DNA of 47,916 bases from JBIKVP01 sp044356745 (GTDB taxonomy: Bacteria > Pseudomonadota > Alphaproteobacteria > Rhizobiales > Beijerinckiaceae). The DNA lies in NCBI GenBank assembly GCA_044356745.1, contig JBIKVP010000007.1, positions 1-47,916 of the forward strand, read 5' to 3'. Position 1 is the stretch's first letter. The number at the start of each line of letters is the position of its first letter. The notes below the pieces were generated by a model that was not told the origin of the DNA, ran no database searches, and saw only the letters and a list, made by a program, of their open reading frames with translations. The position numbers and the translations under genes were made by a program. Below are positions 34,281 to 43,290 of this stretch, one piece after another.

Positions 34281-34979
34281 ATGAAACGCTCCCATGCGAT
34301 TGTTTTAGGTGGTGCGGGAATGCTAATGGTGGCAGGGCTACTCGTTGATCAACAATCCTCAGATAAGCCCACTGAAGCAGTTGTGTATGCTGATGCAAAC
34401 GAATGTAAATCAGACGGAAAATTAACCCCGACGGAATGTGAAGAGCAATGGTCTAAAGCCAAAGAACAGCAACTTGCCGCCGCGCCAAAATTTAAAGATA
34501 AAACAGAATGTGAAAAATCACATGGTTCGGGGCAATGTCAACAAAGTACATGGAATGGTGCATCCATTTTTGCACCTGCAATGATTGGCTACATGCTTGG
34601 CAGAATGACAGGGCAGGGGGCATCGCAAGCGGTAACACAACCGCTTTATCCTGCTGGAGCTGCCGCAGCGTGCCCACCGGGTGTTGATCCCAAATTACGT
34701 CCCGATTGTGCACCTCGCACTGGCTCAAATAGTGGCTCCAGCAGCTCTACAGCAGGGCGTACATATTCATCACGTTCTTCCTCATGGCGAACATACTCGA
34801 CAGGCTCAGGGGGCGTTGTAGTACGCGGAGACTCAAACAGTTCGTCTGGAGCAAATGCTGTGACAACGCGTTCAGCTGCCCGCGCCCTACCTTCGCGTTC
34901 ATCCATAACATCACGATCTTCAACCGTTTCACGGGGTGGTTTTGGCTCAACTGCACGAGGTTTTAGTTCTGGAAGCTGA
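34281..34979 (+). CDS. DUF1190 protein (YgiB/YjfM-like)
   Basis: A 232-residue protein matching E. coli YgiB in order of features: hydrophobic N-terminal segment, then YADANECKSDGKLTPTECE, ECEKSHGSGQCQQ, and MIGYMLGRMTGQ, and finally a serine-, arginine- and threonine-rich tail ending in GGFGSTARGFSSGS. The conserved cysteines of the first half fit a secreted domain. Its third partner, an ATP-grasp glutathionylspermidine-synthase-like protein (YgiC/YjfC), is missing: aroC follows on the other strand. ATG 34281 replaces the GTG at 34278. The serine-rich tail is unusually long for the family. Confidence 0.85.
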   Translation: MKRSHAIVLGGAGMLMVAGLLVDQQSSDKPTEAVVYADANECKSDGKLTPTECEEQWSKAKEQQLAAAPKFKDKTECEKSHGSGQCQQSTWNGASIFAPAMIGYMLGRMTGQGASQAVTQPLYPAGAAAACPPGVDPKLRPDCAPRTGSNSGSSSSTAGRTYSSRSSSWRTYSTGSGGVVVRGDSNSSSGANAVTTRSAARALPSRSSITSRSSTVSRGGFGSTARGFSSGS

Positions 34980-34994
34980 TGTTTGGAACTCGTT

Positions 34995-36083
34995 TCATCC
35001 CACCTGCCCACGGTGACGCAAAAATTGATCGGCGAGTACACAGGCCATCATGGCTTCACCAACGGGAACAGCACGGATACCAACACACGGATCATGACGA
35101 CCTTTTGTCATCACATCCACTTCAATACCTTCACGTGAGATGCTTTGACGCGGCGTAAGAATAGATGAGGTGGGCTTAACTGCAAAACGGCAAACAATAG
35201 GCTGCCCTGTGGAAATGCCACCTAAAACACCCCCTGCGTGATTAGATAAAAAGTTTGGTTGACCATCTGATCCGAGGCGAATTTCATCAGCATTTGTTTC
35301 GCCTTGCAAAGCAGCACTTGCAAAACCTTCACCAATTTCAACGCCTTTTACAGCATTAATGCTCATCATGGCACTTGCAAGTTCTGCATCCAGCTTGCCA
35401 TAAATTGGAGCACCCCAACCCGCAGGAACGCCTTCTGCAATAACTTCAATCACAGCGCCGACTGATGAGCCTGATTTGCGAATATCATCAAGGTAGCTCT
35501 CAAAAAATGCGGCCTTTTTTGCATCAGGACAAAAAAACGGATTGCGGTTGATCTCATCCCAATCCCACTGGTCACGATTAATTATATGAGGTCCCATTTG
35601 TATAAGGGCGCCGCGAATCGTGACATGGGGAATAATTTTACGTGCGATTGCACCCGCAGCGACACGTGCTGCCGTTTCACGCGCGGATGAGCGACCTCCA
35701 CCGCGATAATCACGGATGCCATATTTTGCATCATAAGTCAGATCTGCATGGCCGGGGCGATAGTTTGAGGCTATATCCGCATAATCTTTAGAGCGCTGAT
35801 CGGTATTTGTAATCATGAGCGCAATCGGTGTGCCTGTTGTCACCTGTTGATCAATGCGCTCGTCATGAAATATGCCCGAGAGAATTTGCACTTCATCAGG
35901 CTCGCGACGCTGGGTTGTAAAACGTGACTGCCCCGGACGACGCTTATCAAGATGCGCCTGAATATCGGCGGCAGTTAAAGCAAGGCGTGGCGGACATCCA
36001 TCAACCACACAACCCAGTGCAACACCGTGGCTTTCGCCAAAGGTCGTGACACGAAACATATGACCAAACGTATTGTGCGACAT
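34995..36083 (-). CDS. aroC: chorismate synthase
   Basis: The last shikimate-pathway enzyme, turning EPSP into chorismate with reduced FMN. It has 362 residues from ATG 36083 (MSHNTFGHMFRVTTFGESHG), the usual start, with GAGGA about ten bases upstream; an in-frame ATG nine bases earlier is too near that site. Family motifs are GHADLTYDAKYGIRDYRGGG, RSSARET, and the C-terminal GRHDPCVGIRAVPVGEAM. It is on the same strand as the aminomutase gene before it, 124 bases apart. It feeds the same pathway as pheA, at the other end of the window. Confidence 0.97.
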   Translation of the reverse strand: MSHNTFGHMFRVTTFGESHGVALGCVVDGCPPRLALTAADIQAHLDKRRPGQSRFTTQRREPDEVQILSGIFHDERIDQQVTTGTPIALMITNTDQRSKDYADIASNYRPGHADLTYDAKYGIRDYRGGGRSSARETAARVAAGAIARKIIPHVTIRGALIQMGPHIINRDQWDWDEINRNPFFCPDAKKAAFFESYLDDIRKSGSSVGAVIEVIAEGVPAGWGAPIYGKLDAELASAMMSINAVKGVEIGEGFASAALQGETNADEIRLGSDGQPNFLSNHAGGVLGGISTGQPIVCRFAVKPTSSILTPRQSISREGIEVDVMTKGRHDPCVGIRAVPVGEAMMACVLADQFLRHRGQVG

Positions 36084-36207
36084 AAGCGCCATTCCTCGAA
36101 AATATACTGTCTTTTTTCAGGAAATAGTGCTCAACGCAAGTGGGAGAAGAAAGCGAATGCAATCTAGCTTGTAATCCTTCCCCGCACTCATTGAATGATT
36201 AACGTTT

Positions 36208-37761
36208 TTAAGCTGCTTGTGCTGAAGGGCGTGGGTTAAGCGTTGAAATGCCTTCACCAAAATCGACCTCTTGCTTCTCAGCTATTTCAGCGAGATGTGC
36301 ATCGAGAAGACTTTCAATAAGTGGTGCATATTTATTTTCTGCCCCCTTCTGACGTCCATCATAAATGATGCGATCTTCATAATCACACATCCAACTGGCT
36401 TGGTGGTTGCGGCGCGCAATAATCACATCGCCTTGAGAATGTGCCGAATATGGGGAGCGATGCATCCGCATCACAACAAGTCCCTCTGAAAAGAGCGCTG
36501 CAATGGTATGGCGTATCGTTGATGGCAAACGCGTTAAAAGCGATGTTGGTACACCGTCAATGACGGTGACGACTTCCATTTTACCCCATTCAGTTGACAT
36601 AGAAAAACGTGAACGCGCTGCATCTGATAAGCCTTTCATCGCATCGTTATGAATATGCCACGCTTGTTCAACAGGGATTGCAAAGGCACTATGACCTTCA
36701 ATATTGCGGCATTGAAATAGATATTTGGGACCAATTCCCATACGGCGAAGTTCAGCATGAAGCAAATGCAATGATTTTACATCATCATTTACGCGCGCAA
36801 TAATCGGCGTCTGATTTTCGAGTGACACAAAAGGCAAACCTGTCATGAGACGCACCGCTTCGGCAACAGGTGTAAGCCATGTTAAACCGTGTCCGTCATG
36901 AACATAAGCTCCTTTCTCATCACGTAACAGCATTTCATCGGGATGAGAGAAGTGCGTAACAATATTGACATGCATATGCGGATAATTGGCATGAAACGCT
37001 TGTAGCATCAGCACCATGTTTTCATCAAAGCGCATCGGGCGAAATGCCATTTCCTTTGTCCCAATCCGGACGAGGTCAACACCCGCTTCTGCCGCTGCCG
37101 CCATGTAAGCGTACAGCTTGCGATTGGTGAGAACCATTGGATCACCGCCCGAGAGCAGCACTTCACGTACAGGATAACGAGGCTCACCGTTTTGCTGACC
37201 GCGTGCTTCACCAAGCGCAACATCGCGGTTATAGGCAATGATGTAATCGCGCAGCTCTTCGGGCTTCACCAGTCCTTTACCAGTCGATCCATTGAAGAGA
37301 TCAAGACGATAGCAGTAACGACAATGGGCAGAACAAGCCAAAGCCACATAACCGAGTACGATTTCATCGTATTTATGCAGCATTTTTCCCTTGAGTTCAT
37401 CAGGGCTATACGTGTTTTGATTGGACGGATCTACCTCGCCGCTCATATCGGACGCTTCTGCGAGAACAGGGATGACCAATGCTTCAAGCGGACGACTCGG
37501 AGGCATGGCAGGAAGCAGGATATTATCATCGACATCCCGAAATTCTTCGCCCTGAACAAGCGCCGCATAATAGGCATTCACGCCAAAGACCATGCGTTGA
37601 TCAACGCCTTTGTCGCGCATTTGCGCAATCTGGTCTTCGGAATAATGGGCTTTTAAAAGCGTTGTGACGTTGCCGCTATTAAAACGCCCCCTAATGGGTT
37701 TAGCGTATGCCAGTGCAGTTTCAGTGATCGTATCGGGGACGTGAATCGGGGATGATGCCAT
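36208..37761 (-). CDS. kamA: radical SAM lysine 2,3-aminomutase family protein
   Basis: A PLP-dependent radical SAM enzyme of 517 residues, of the family that moves an amino group between carbon 2 and 3 of lysine, glutamate or arginine. The iron-sulfur motif CSAHCRYC places the cluster ligands at C143, C147 and C150. VREVLLSGGDPMVL and GIGPKYLFQCRNIEGHSAF are family features, the second in the region of substrate carboxylate binding. It is longer than Clostridium KamA (416 residues), mostly in an N-terminal arm of about 110 residues. AGGAGG lies seven bases before ATG 37761. It is flanked by an aminotransferase, and no AblB-like acetyltransferase is seen. The substrate is uncertain; beta-lysine for EF-P-like modification or osmotic use is possible. 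Confidence 0.88.
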   Translation of the reverse strand: MASSPIHVPDTITETALAYAKPIRGRFNSGNVTTLLKAHYSEDQIAQMRDKGVDQRMVFGVNAYYAALVQGEEFRDVDDNILLPAMPPSRPLEALVIPVLAEASDMSGEVDPSNQNTYSPDELKGKMLHKYDEIVLGYVALACSAHCRYCYRLDLFNGSTGKGLVKPEELRDYIIAYNRDVALGEARGQQNGEPRYPVREVLLSGGDPMVLTNRKLYAYMAAAAEAGVDLVRIGTKEMAFRPMRFDENMVLMLQAFHANYPHMHVNIVTHFSHPDEMLLRDEKGAYVHDGHGLTWLTPVAEAVRLMTGLPFVSLENQTPIIARVNDDVKSLHLLHAELRRMGIGPKYLFQCRNIEGHSAFAIPVEQAWHIHNDAMKGLSDAARSRFSMSTEWGKMEVVTVIDGVPTSLLTRLPSTIRHTIAALFSEGLVVMRMHRSPYSAHSQGDVIIARRNHQASWMCDYEDRIIYDGRQKGAENKYAPLIESLLDAHLAEIAEKQEVDFGEGISTLNPRPSAQAA

Positions 37762-37877
37762 GGTTAGCCTCCTTACCAAGCATGTGGAAAACTTTTCAGA
37801 GAAGTGGGAAATGGGCTGTTTTTATAAAAATATGACACGGATCACTGCCCTGATGATCCGCGCAAATGCGAAATATA

Positions 37878-39230
37878 CTACGCTGCGTTATCAAGTGGCG
37901 TTGAGATTGAGCGGTTTGAAAATGAATGTGCCCACGCACCAAGGGTTTGAATGCCGCGTAATGTTTTTGGAAAAATCTGGGAAAGTAATGCCTCATCAAG
38001 AATGAATTCAGAGCCGTGCTCAGACTCTAAACGCGCCATTATTGCGAGCGCTGCCGTACCATCAAATTCAACATAAGCAAGACGCGCACAAAGTTGTGAC
38101 GGCTCCATGCCGAATGCTTCACCCGGAAGCAGTGCAACACCCGTATCCGCCATGAGTTGCGTACACAGTTCTTGTGATGTGTTGATACCCTTTTGCGCTA
38201 AGCCTTGTGCAATCGCAACACCATCGACGAAAAGATAAAATCCACCTTCAGGCGCATGAACGCGCAGACCTGCGTTTTGCAGGTGACGCGCACACCATTG
38301 GCCTAAAGCAGACAAAAGCTGACGTTGGTGGCGGAGATAGGTCTTAACCTCATCATTCCATGTGTAGGCTGCACATGCCGCAATCTGTACGGGCGCACTA
38401 GCACATGAATAGGTTTCAGACGCAATCCCGAGCATAACGTCGCGGAAATGACCAGTTAAATTCTTGGGCAAGATTGCCATGCCTAAACGCCACCCACCCG
38501 CACCGCACCACTTGGATAATCCACCCGTGGTGATTGTGCCCTCAGGATAAAGTGTTGCTAGTGGTACATGCGTTCCACGATGATGGAGCAAGCCATAAAT
38601 CTCATCAGAAACAACAAGAATACCATATTTGCGCATCACATAGGTGAGCGCTTCAAGCTCTTCAAATGAGTAAGTCAGCCCCTCAGGGTTGCCGGGATAA
38701 TTGAGAATAAGAAGCGCAGGAGCAGCGCGATCAGGACGTGACTGAAATGCCTGCTCTAACGCTTGGGGTGTTATCCGCCAGCGCCCTTCATAGGTTGTCG
38801 CAACGCGCACAACACCATGTCCGAGCATGTTAGCTTGTGGTGCATACGATACCCATGCAGGAGCAGGAATAAGAGTATTTGCCCTCTCAAATGCTGCCAT
38901 TGCGGTAAACAAAAGAGCTTTTGAACCTGGTGCAATCAGAATCTGTTCTTCAGAAACATCAAGGTTCTCTGCATCACGATGAAACGCAGCAATTTTTGCA
39001 CGTAGTTCCGGAAGGCCCTGAACAGGCATATACTCTTTACGGCTAGCGGCATTTTTAAGTGCTTCAATCGCAGAGCTAACCGGCGGAAACGGCGATTGAC
39101 CAAAGCCAAATTTAAAAACCTCGCGCCCTTTTGTTTCCATAAGGCGCGATTGCTCATTCAAAAGAAGTGTTTGCGATTTTTCAACATCACGTAAAAAATT
39201 GAGATTTAAAGCTGAAGCTTCTAAACTCAT
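37878..39230 (-). CDS. class I/II PLP-dependent aminotransferase
   Basis: A fold-type I aminotransferase of 450 residues. Signatures are NYPGNPEGLTYSFEEL (177-192), VSDEIYGLL, and the PLP lysine K240 in GGLSKWCGAGGWRLG; an arginine at the C-terminal part (ARLAYVEFDG) would bind the substrate carboxylate. It resembles aspartate and alanine/valine-type enzymes, but specificity cannot be read from the sequence. I start at ATG 39230 with GGGGAAG close upstream; an in-frame TTG lies 15 bases before. It lies 116 bases before the aminomutase gene on the same strand and may supply or use a beta-amino acid intermediate; this is inference. Confidence 0.9.
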   Translation of the reverse strand: MSLEASALNLNFLRDVEKSQTLLLNEQSRLMETKGREVFKFGFGQSPFPPVSSAIEALKNAASRKEYMPVQGLPELRAKIAAFHRDAENLDVSEEQILIAPGSKALLFTAMAAFERANTLIPAPAWVSYAPQANMLGHGVVRVATTYEGRWRITPQALEQAFQSRPDRAAPALLILNYPGNPEGLTYSFEELEALTYVMRKYGILVVSDEIYGLLHHRGTHVPLATLYPEGTITTGGLSKWCGAGGWRLGMAILPKNLTGHFRDVMLGIASETYSCASAPVQIAACAAYTWNDEVKTYLRHQRQLLSALGQWCARHLQNAGLRVHAPEGGFYLFVDGVAIAQGLAQKGINTSQELCTQLMADTGVALLPGEAFGMEPSQLCARLAYVEFDGTAALAIMARLESEHGSEFILDEALLSQIFPKTLRGIQTLGAWAHSFSNRSISTPLDNAA

Positions 39231-39541
39231 CTTGGCTTCCCCCAAAAAGTCTTGAAAATGTCATAATGAAAACATTCTAAAATACTGTATTGACCATCCA
39301 TTAATTGATTCTATTCATGCTCTACAAGCGCAAAATGCGCTGTATACGCATCTTTCTATTGTGCATTGCAAAATAAAACATATTGATGACGATGTATTCA
39401 CGCAGTAAAGCTGATTCATATCAACGGATTAGCCAACAGAAATAGCAATGAGTTGTAAATTAAGGGGCACATGAAATTTATGTGTCACTACCGGATCAAG
39501 TCAGGTGATGATAAGCTTACTCACGATGCCCCACTCTCGTT
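39231..39541. other. intergenic region with decayed palindromic repeat
   Basis: About 310 bases without a gene between the M20 hydrolase and the aminotransferase, both minus strand. At 39491-39502, CCGGATCAAGTC is identical to the right hairpin of the repeat at 11301-11383 (position 11361-11372), and the following AGGTGATGATAA resembles its outer arm. The rest is AT-rich; the promoter of the aminotransferase operon should be here. Confidence 0.5.
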
Positions 39542-40741
39542 TTATCCCTCAAGCGATCCGTGTGTGAGCGGCATCGCTTTTTCAATCAAGGTGCACCAGT
39601 AGGCAATGCCATAAGGGATCGCTTCGTCATTAAAATCATAAGCGGGATGGTGCAAACCTGCTGTGCTGCCATTGCCCATAATAATATAAGCACCTGGCCG
39701 CTCTTCAAGCATATAGGAGAAATCCTCACCACCCATAGAAGCCGCGACGTTGGTATTCACATTCGCTTCCCCGACAATAGATTGAGCGATTGATGCAGCA
39801 AAATCAGTTTCACGTGGATGATTAATCGTAACGGGATAGCCGCGCTTATAAGACACATCCGCCGTCGCACCAAAGGTGAGCGCAACTGTTGAAACAATGT
39901 GCTTAAGGCGATCTTCGAGCAAATCACGCATGGCTGGTGTGAGTGCACGACAGGTTCCTAAAAGGGACGCCGTTTGCGGAATGGCATTATCAGCTTCACC
40001 CGTTTTAATGGATGTCACCGACACCACTCCTGATTCAAGCGGGTCAATATTGCGCGAGACAATCGATTGCAATGCAATCACAATATGCGCAGCTACGAGA
40101 ACAGGATCAATGCTGTCATTGGGACGTGCGGCGTGTCCACCTTTACCGTTAACCGTAATATAAAACTGATCCGTTGAGGCCATGATCGCCCCTGAGCGAA
40201 TGGCAAACTTTCCTACAGGAATGCCGGGCATGTTATGCAAACCATAGACTTCCTGAATCCCAAAGCGCTCCATCATACCATCGCGCACCATCTCCAAACC
40301 ACCCCCGCCACCTTCTTCAGCAGGTTGAAAAATCAAAACTGCAGTACCATCGAAAGTGCGTGTTTGGGTTAAATATCGCGCCGCACCGAGCAACATCGCC
40401 GTATGGCCATCATGACCACACGCATGCATTTTGCCGTCTGTACGTGATGCATAGGTTAAATTGGTGAGCTCTTCGATGGGGAGTGCATCCATATCGGCGC
40501 GCAAACCAATCACACGCCCAGATTCCGTTTGACGCCCTTTAATGACAGCAATAACGCCTGTACGCCCCAAACCCGTGATGACCTCATCACAACCACATTC
40601 TTTAAGAAGCTCTTCAACGCGTCCTGCTGTGCGCTGCACATCAAACATCAGTTCGGGATAGCTATGAAAATCACGTCGCCACGCCACAACATCACTTGTC
40701 ATTTGGCTAATGTGATCTTGTAGCAAAGAATGGGGTTTCAT
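39542..40741 (-). CDS. M20 family metallopeptidase / amidohydrolase (hippurate hydrolase-like)
   Basis: A 399-residue M20 amidohydrolase of the hippuricase/IAA-amino-acid hydrolase group, which cleaves N-acylated amino acids or similar amides. Metal ligands are DMDALP (83-88), HACGHDGH (106-113) and PAEEGGGG (140-147) with the general-base glutamate; a later histidine in GLHNMPG and the C-terminal HHPAYDFND supply the remaining site. The dimerisation lid domain lies between about 185 and 300. It is divergent from nth with a 119-base gap. The natural substrate is unknown. Confidence 0.93.
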   Translation of the reverse strand: MKPHSLLQDHISQMTSDVVAWRRDFHSYPELMFDVQRTAGRVEELLKECGCDEVITGLGRTGVIAVIKGRQTESGRVIGLRADMDALPIEELTNLTYASRTDGKMHACGHDGHTAMLLGAARYLTQTRTFDGTAVLIFQPAEEGGGGGLEMVRDGMMERFGIQEVYGLHNMPGIPVGKFAIRSGAIMASTDQFYITVNGKGGHAARPNDSIDPVLVAAHIVIALQSIVSRNIDPLESGVVSVTSIKTGEADNAIPQTASLLGTCRALTPAMRDLLEDRLKHIVSTVALTFGATADVSYKRGYPVTINHPRETDFAASIAQSIVGEANVNTNVAASMGGEDFSYMLEERPGAYIIMGNGSTAGLHHPAYDFNDEAIPYGIAYWCTLIEKAMPLTHGSLEG

Positions 40742-40860
40742 GGTGCGCTCATTGTCCTGCGATGTGAGCTATCATGTGTACCATGTTGTGGAGTTGGTGC
40801 AAACAGCGTTTCTTTAAAACTGTTGTGATCTGACTCCAAAAAACCTATGAGATTATTGTT

Positions 40861-41505
40861 ATGTTGCCTCCTGTTTCTTCTGGTCTTGTTCACGCACTTT
40901 TCCAACGCTTTCACGCGCTCAATCCTGAACCCAAGGGTGAGCTGGAACATGTCAACGCTTACACCCTCCTTGTGGCGGTGGTTTTATCTGCGCAGGCCAC
41001 AGATGCAGGCGTGAACAAAGCGACGCGTCCGTTATTTGCACAGATTACAACACCACAGCAAATGATCGATTATGGTTTAGAGAATCTCACACAAGCTATT
41101 CGCACAATTGGTCTTTTTCGAAATAAAGCGAAAAATGTAATTGCGCTTTCAGATCAACTCATCCGCGATTATCAGGGCGACGTCCCTGCGTGCCGCGAAG
41201 CGCTGGAATCTTTGCCCGGAGTTGGACGCAAAACTGCCAATGTCGTTCTCAACATGGCGTTTGGCCAGCCAACGATGGCGGTTGATACCCACGTTTTTCG
41301 CGTCTCTCACCGCCTTGGATTATCGAATGGCAAAACACCACTCGCTGTCGAAATAGATTTAGAGCGGATCATTCCCAATGAGTATATGTTCCATGCCCAT
41401 CACTGGCTGATTTTGCACGGACGCTACACCTGTAAAGCGGTGAAGCCATTGTGCGGGATATGCCCTGTTGCAGATCTATGTTTTTCAAAGGATAAACGTA
41501 TTTAA
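40861..41505 (+). CDS. nth: endonuclease III
   Basis: A bifunctional DNA glycosylase/AP lyase for oxidised pyrimidines, 214 residues. The helix-hairpin-helix and catalytic lysine K124 are in LPGVGRKTANVV, the catalytic aspartate D142 in VDTHVFRV, and the [4Fe-4S] ligands are C191, C198, C201 and C207 with the correct C-x6-C-x2-C-x5-C spacing. The start at ATG 40861 is standard. Its stop overlaps the stop of gcvPA on the other strand by four bases, where gcvPB would normally be expected to follow. Confidence 0.97.
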   Translation: MLPPVSSGLVHALFQRFHALNPEPKGELEHVNAYTLLVAVVLSAQATDAGVNKATRPLFAQITTPQQMIDYGLENLTQAIRTIGLFRNKAKNVIALSDQLIRDYQGDVPACREALESLPGVGRKTANVVLNMAFGQPTMAVDTHVFRVSHRLGLSNGKTPLAVEIDLERIIPNEYMFHAHHWLILHGRYTCKAVKPLCGICPVADLCFSKDKRI

Positions 41506-42845
41506 GTGAGTGCTTTTTCCAAAGCCTTGACCAATATGACACGATCTTCATCCGTATTGATTTCTGTTGACGCAATGAGAAGCAAATCATCACATCCTTG
41601 ATTTGGCAGAAGGCGTGATACAGGGATGCCCGCTAAAATGCCTTGGCTTGCGAGTTCTTCTATCGTCTCCGCTGCATTCCGACTTAACCGCACAGTAAAC
41701 TCGTTAAAGAACGTGGCATTGAGGATTTTAACGCCTTTCACGGTTGCGAGTTGATCAGCTAGCTTAACCGCATTCGCATGATTAAGATGCGCTAAGCGCG
41801 TTAGTCCCGCTTGTCCAAGCAAGGTCATGTGAATAGTGAAGGCAAGACAACATAAGCCAGAATTGGTGCAAATATTAGATGTCGCTTTGTCACGGCGGAT
41901 ATGTTGCTCGCGCGTGGACAACGTAAGCACAAAACCACGCTTACCTTCCGCATCAACCGTTTGTCCGCAAATACGCCCTGGCATTTGACGCACATATTTG
42001 AGGCGCGTTGCAAACAACCCCACATAAGGGCCGCCAAACGTGAGAGGATTTCCGATTGATTGTCCTTCAGCGACGACAATATCAGCTCCCATGTGACCCG
42101 GCGGAGTAATGAGACCAAAAGAAATTGCTTCTGTCACAACGGCAATGAGGAGCGCACCATGCGCATGCGCTTTTTCGGCGATAGGTCTCAGATCACGGAT
42201 ATTGCCAAAAACATCAGGGGTTTGCACCACCACGCATGATGTTGTCTCATCAATGTGATCAAGCAGATTTTCGCTTGCTAAAACATCTGGTGCAAGTGCA
42301 ACGACCTCATCACTTGCCATATGAGACAGTGTGCGGACAACGGCGGTGTAATGGGGATGTAAACCTCCTGACACCAACGCTTTGCGCCGTTTTGTGATGC
42401 GATGTGCCATGAGAACCGCTTCACCTGTTCCCGTTGAGCCATCATACATAGACGCGTTGGCAACTTCCATGCCTGTGAGACGCGCCACTTGCGTTTGAAA
42501 TTCAAAAAGATATTGCAACGTTCCTTGTGCAATTTCAGGTTGGTAAGGCGTGTAGCTTGTCAGAAATTCCGAGCGTTGAATCAAATGATCAACGCTTGCG
42601 GGTACATGATGTTTATAAGCCCCCCCCCCTACAAAAAACGGCACGCTTGAAGCTGGAATATTCTGGTTTGCAAGCTTTGCCAGATGACGCGATACGGCTA
42701 GCTCTGATTGATGACGTGGTAAATCAGGTGCTTGTGCAAGCAGTTTATCAGCGGGGACATCGGCAAATAGTTCATCAATATGCTCAACGCCTATACGAGC
42801 GAGTATATCCTCACGATCCTGATCAGAATGGGGCAAATAGCGCAT
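41502..42845 (-). CDS. gcvPA: glycine dehydrogenase (decarboxylating) subunit 1
   Basis: The alpha-type half of the split P-protein of the glycine cleavage system, 447 residues. Signatures are MRYLPHSDQDREDILARIGV, the VPFFVGGGAYKHHVPASVDH region, and TPYQPEIAQGTLQYLFEFQT. PLP is bound by the partner gcvPB, which is not in this window: the gene ends against nth. A run of ten Gs on the coding strand (42620-42629 read as C) encodes residues V72-A75 or so, in an otherwise conserved loop, and is a possible slippage site. It ends the riboswitch-controlled operon gcvT-gcvH-gcvPA. Confidence 0.94.
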   Translation of the reverse strand: MRYLPHSDQDREDILARIGVEHIDELFADVPADKLLAQAPDLPRHQSELAVSRHLAKLANQNIPASSVPFFVGGGAYKHHVPASVDHLIQRSEFLTSYTPYQPEIAQGTLQYLFEFQTQVARLTGMEVANASMYDGSTGTGEAVLMAHRITKRRKALVSGGLHPHYTAVVRTLSHMASDEVVALAPDVLASENLLDHIDETTSCVVVQTPDVFGNIRDLRPIAEKAHAHGALLIAVVTEAISFGLITPPGHMGADIVVAEGQSIGNPLTFGGPYVGLFATRLKYVRQMPGRICGQTVDAEGKRGFVLTLSTREQHIRRDKATSNICTNSGLCCLAFTIHMTLLGQAGLTRLAHLNHANAVKLADQLATVKGVKILNATFFNEFTVRLSRNAAETIEELASQGILAGIPVSRLLPNQGCDDLLLIASTEINTDEDRVILVKALEKALT

Positions 42846-42884
42846 GTTAAGCCTTTTTGAGTTTATATTTAAGCACGCGTGAAT

Positions 42885-43262
42885 TTACGCAAGTGAGGCC
42901 AGAAAATCTTGATACTGGCTTTCGCTCATAAGGCTACTCAGTTCAGTGACATCAGATAACGTCACTTTAAAAAACCAGCCAGTTCCCGTACTGTCTTCAT
43001 TGATCAATCCGGGAATGCTTTCAAGCTGTGAATTGACAGCACTCACTGTTCCAGAAACAGGTGCGTAGACCTCAGAAGCGGCTTTCACACTTTCAACAAC
43101 GGCTGCCTCTTCACCTTTGGTCAGTATTTTGCCAATGTCAGGAAGCTCAACAAAAACCACATCACCAAGCTGTGCTTGAGCATAATTTGTAATGCCCACT
43201 GTGCCAATTTGCCCCTCGACACGGATATATTCATGATCTTTGGTGTAATGCGTTTGTGTCAT
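42885..43262 (-). CDS. gcvH: glycine cleavage system H protein
   Basis: The lipoyl-carrying shuttle protein of glycine cleavage, 125 residues from ATG 43262 (MTQTHYTKDHEY). The lipoylated lysine is K60 in VVESVKAASEVYAPVSG. The C-terminal region has GWFFKV, usual for the family. AAGGA sits eight bases before the start; a longer open frame to 43328 runs into gcvT and is not H-protein-like. It is 28 bases after gcvT, 39 before gcvPA. Confidence 0.96.
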   Translation of the reverse strand: MTQTHYTKDHEYIRVEGQIGTVGITNYAQAQLGDVVFVELPDIGKILTKGEEAAVVESVKAASEVYAPVSGTVSAVNSQLESIPGLINEDSTGTGWFFKVTLSDVTELSSLMSESQYQDFLASLA

Positions 43263-43290
43263 TGTAATATCCTTATTTGAACAGTCTACA

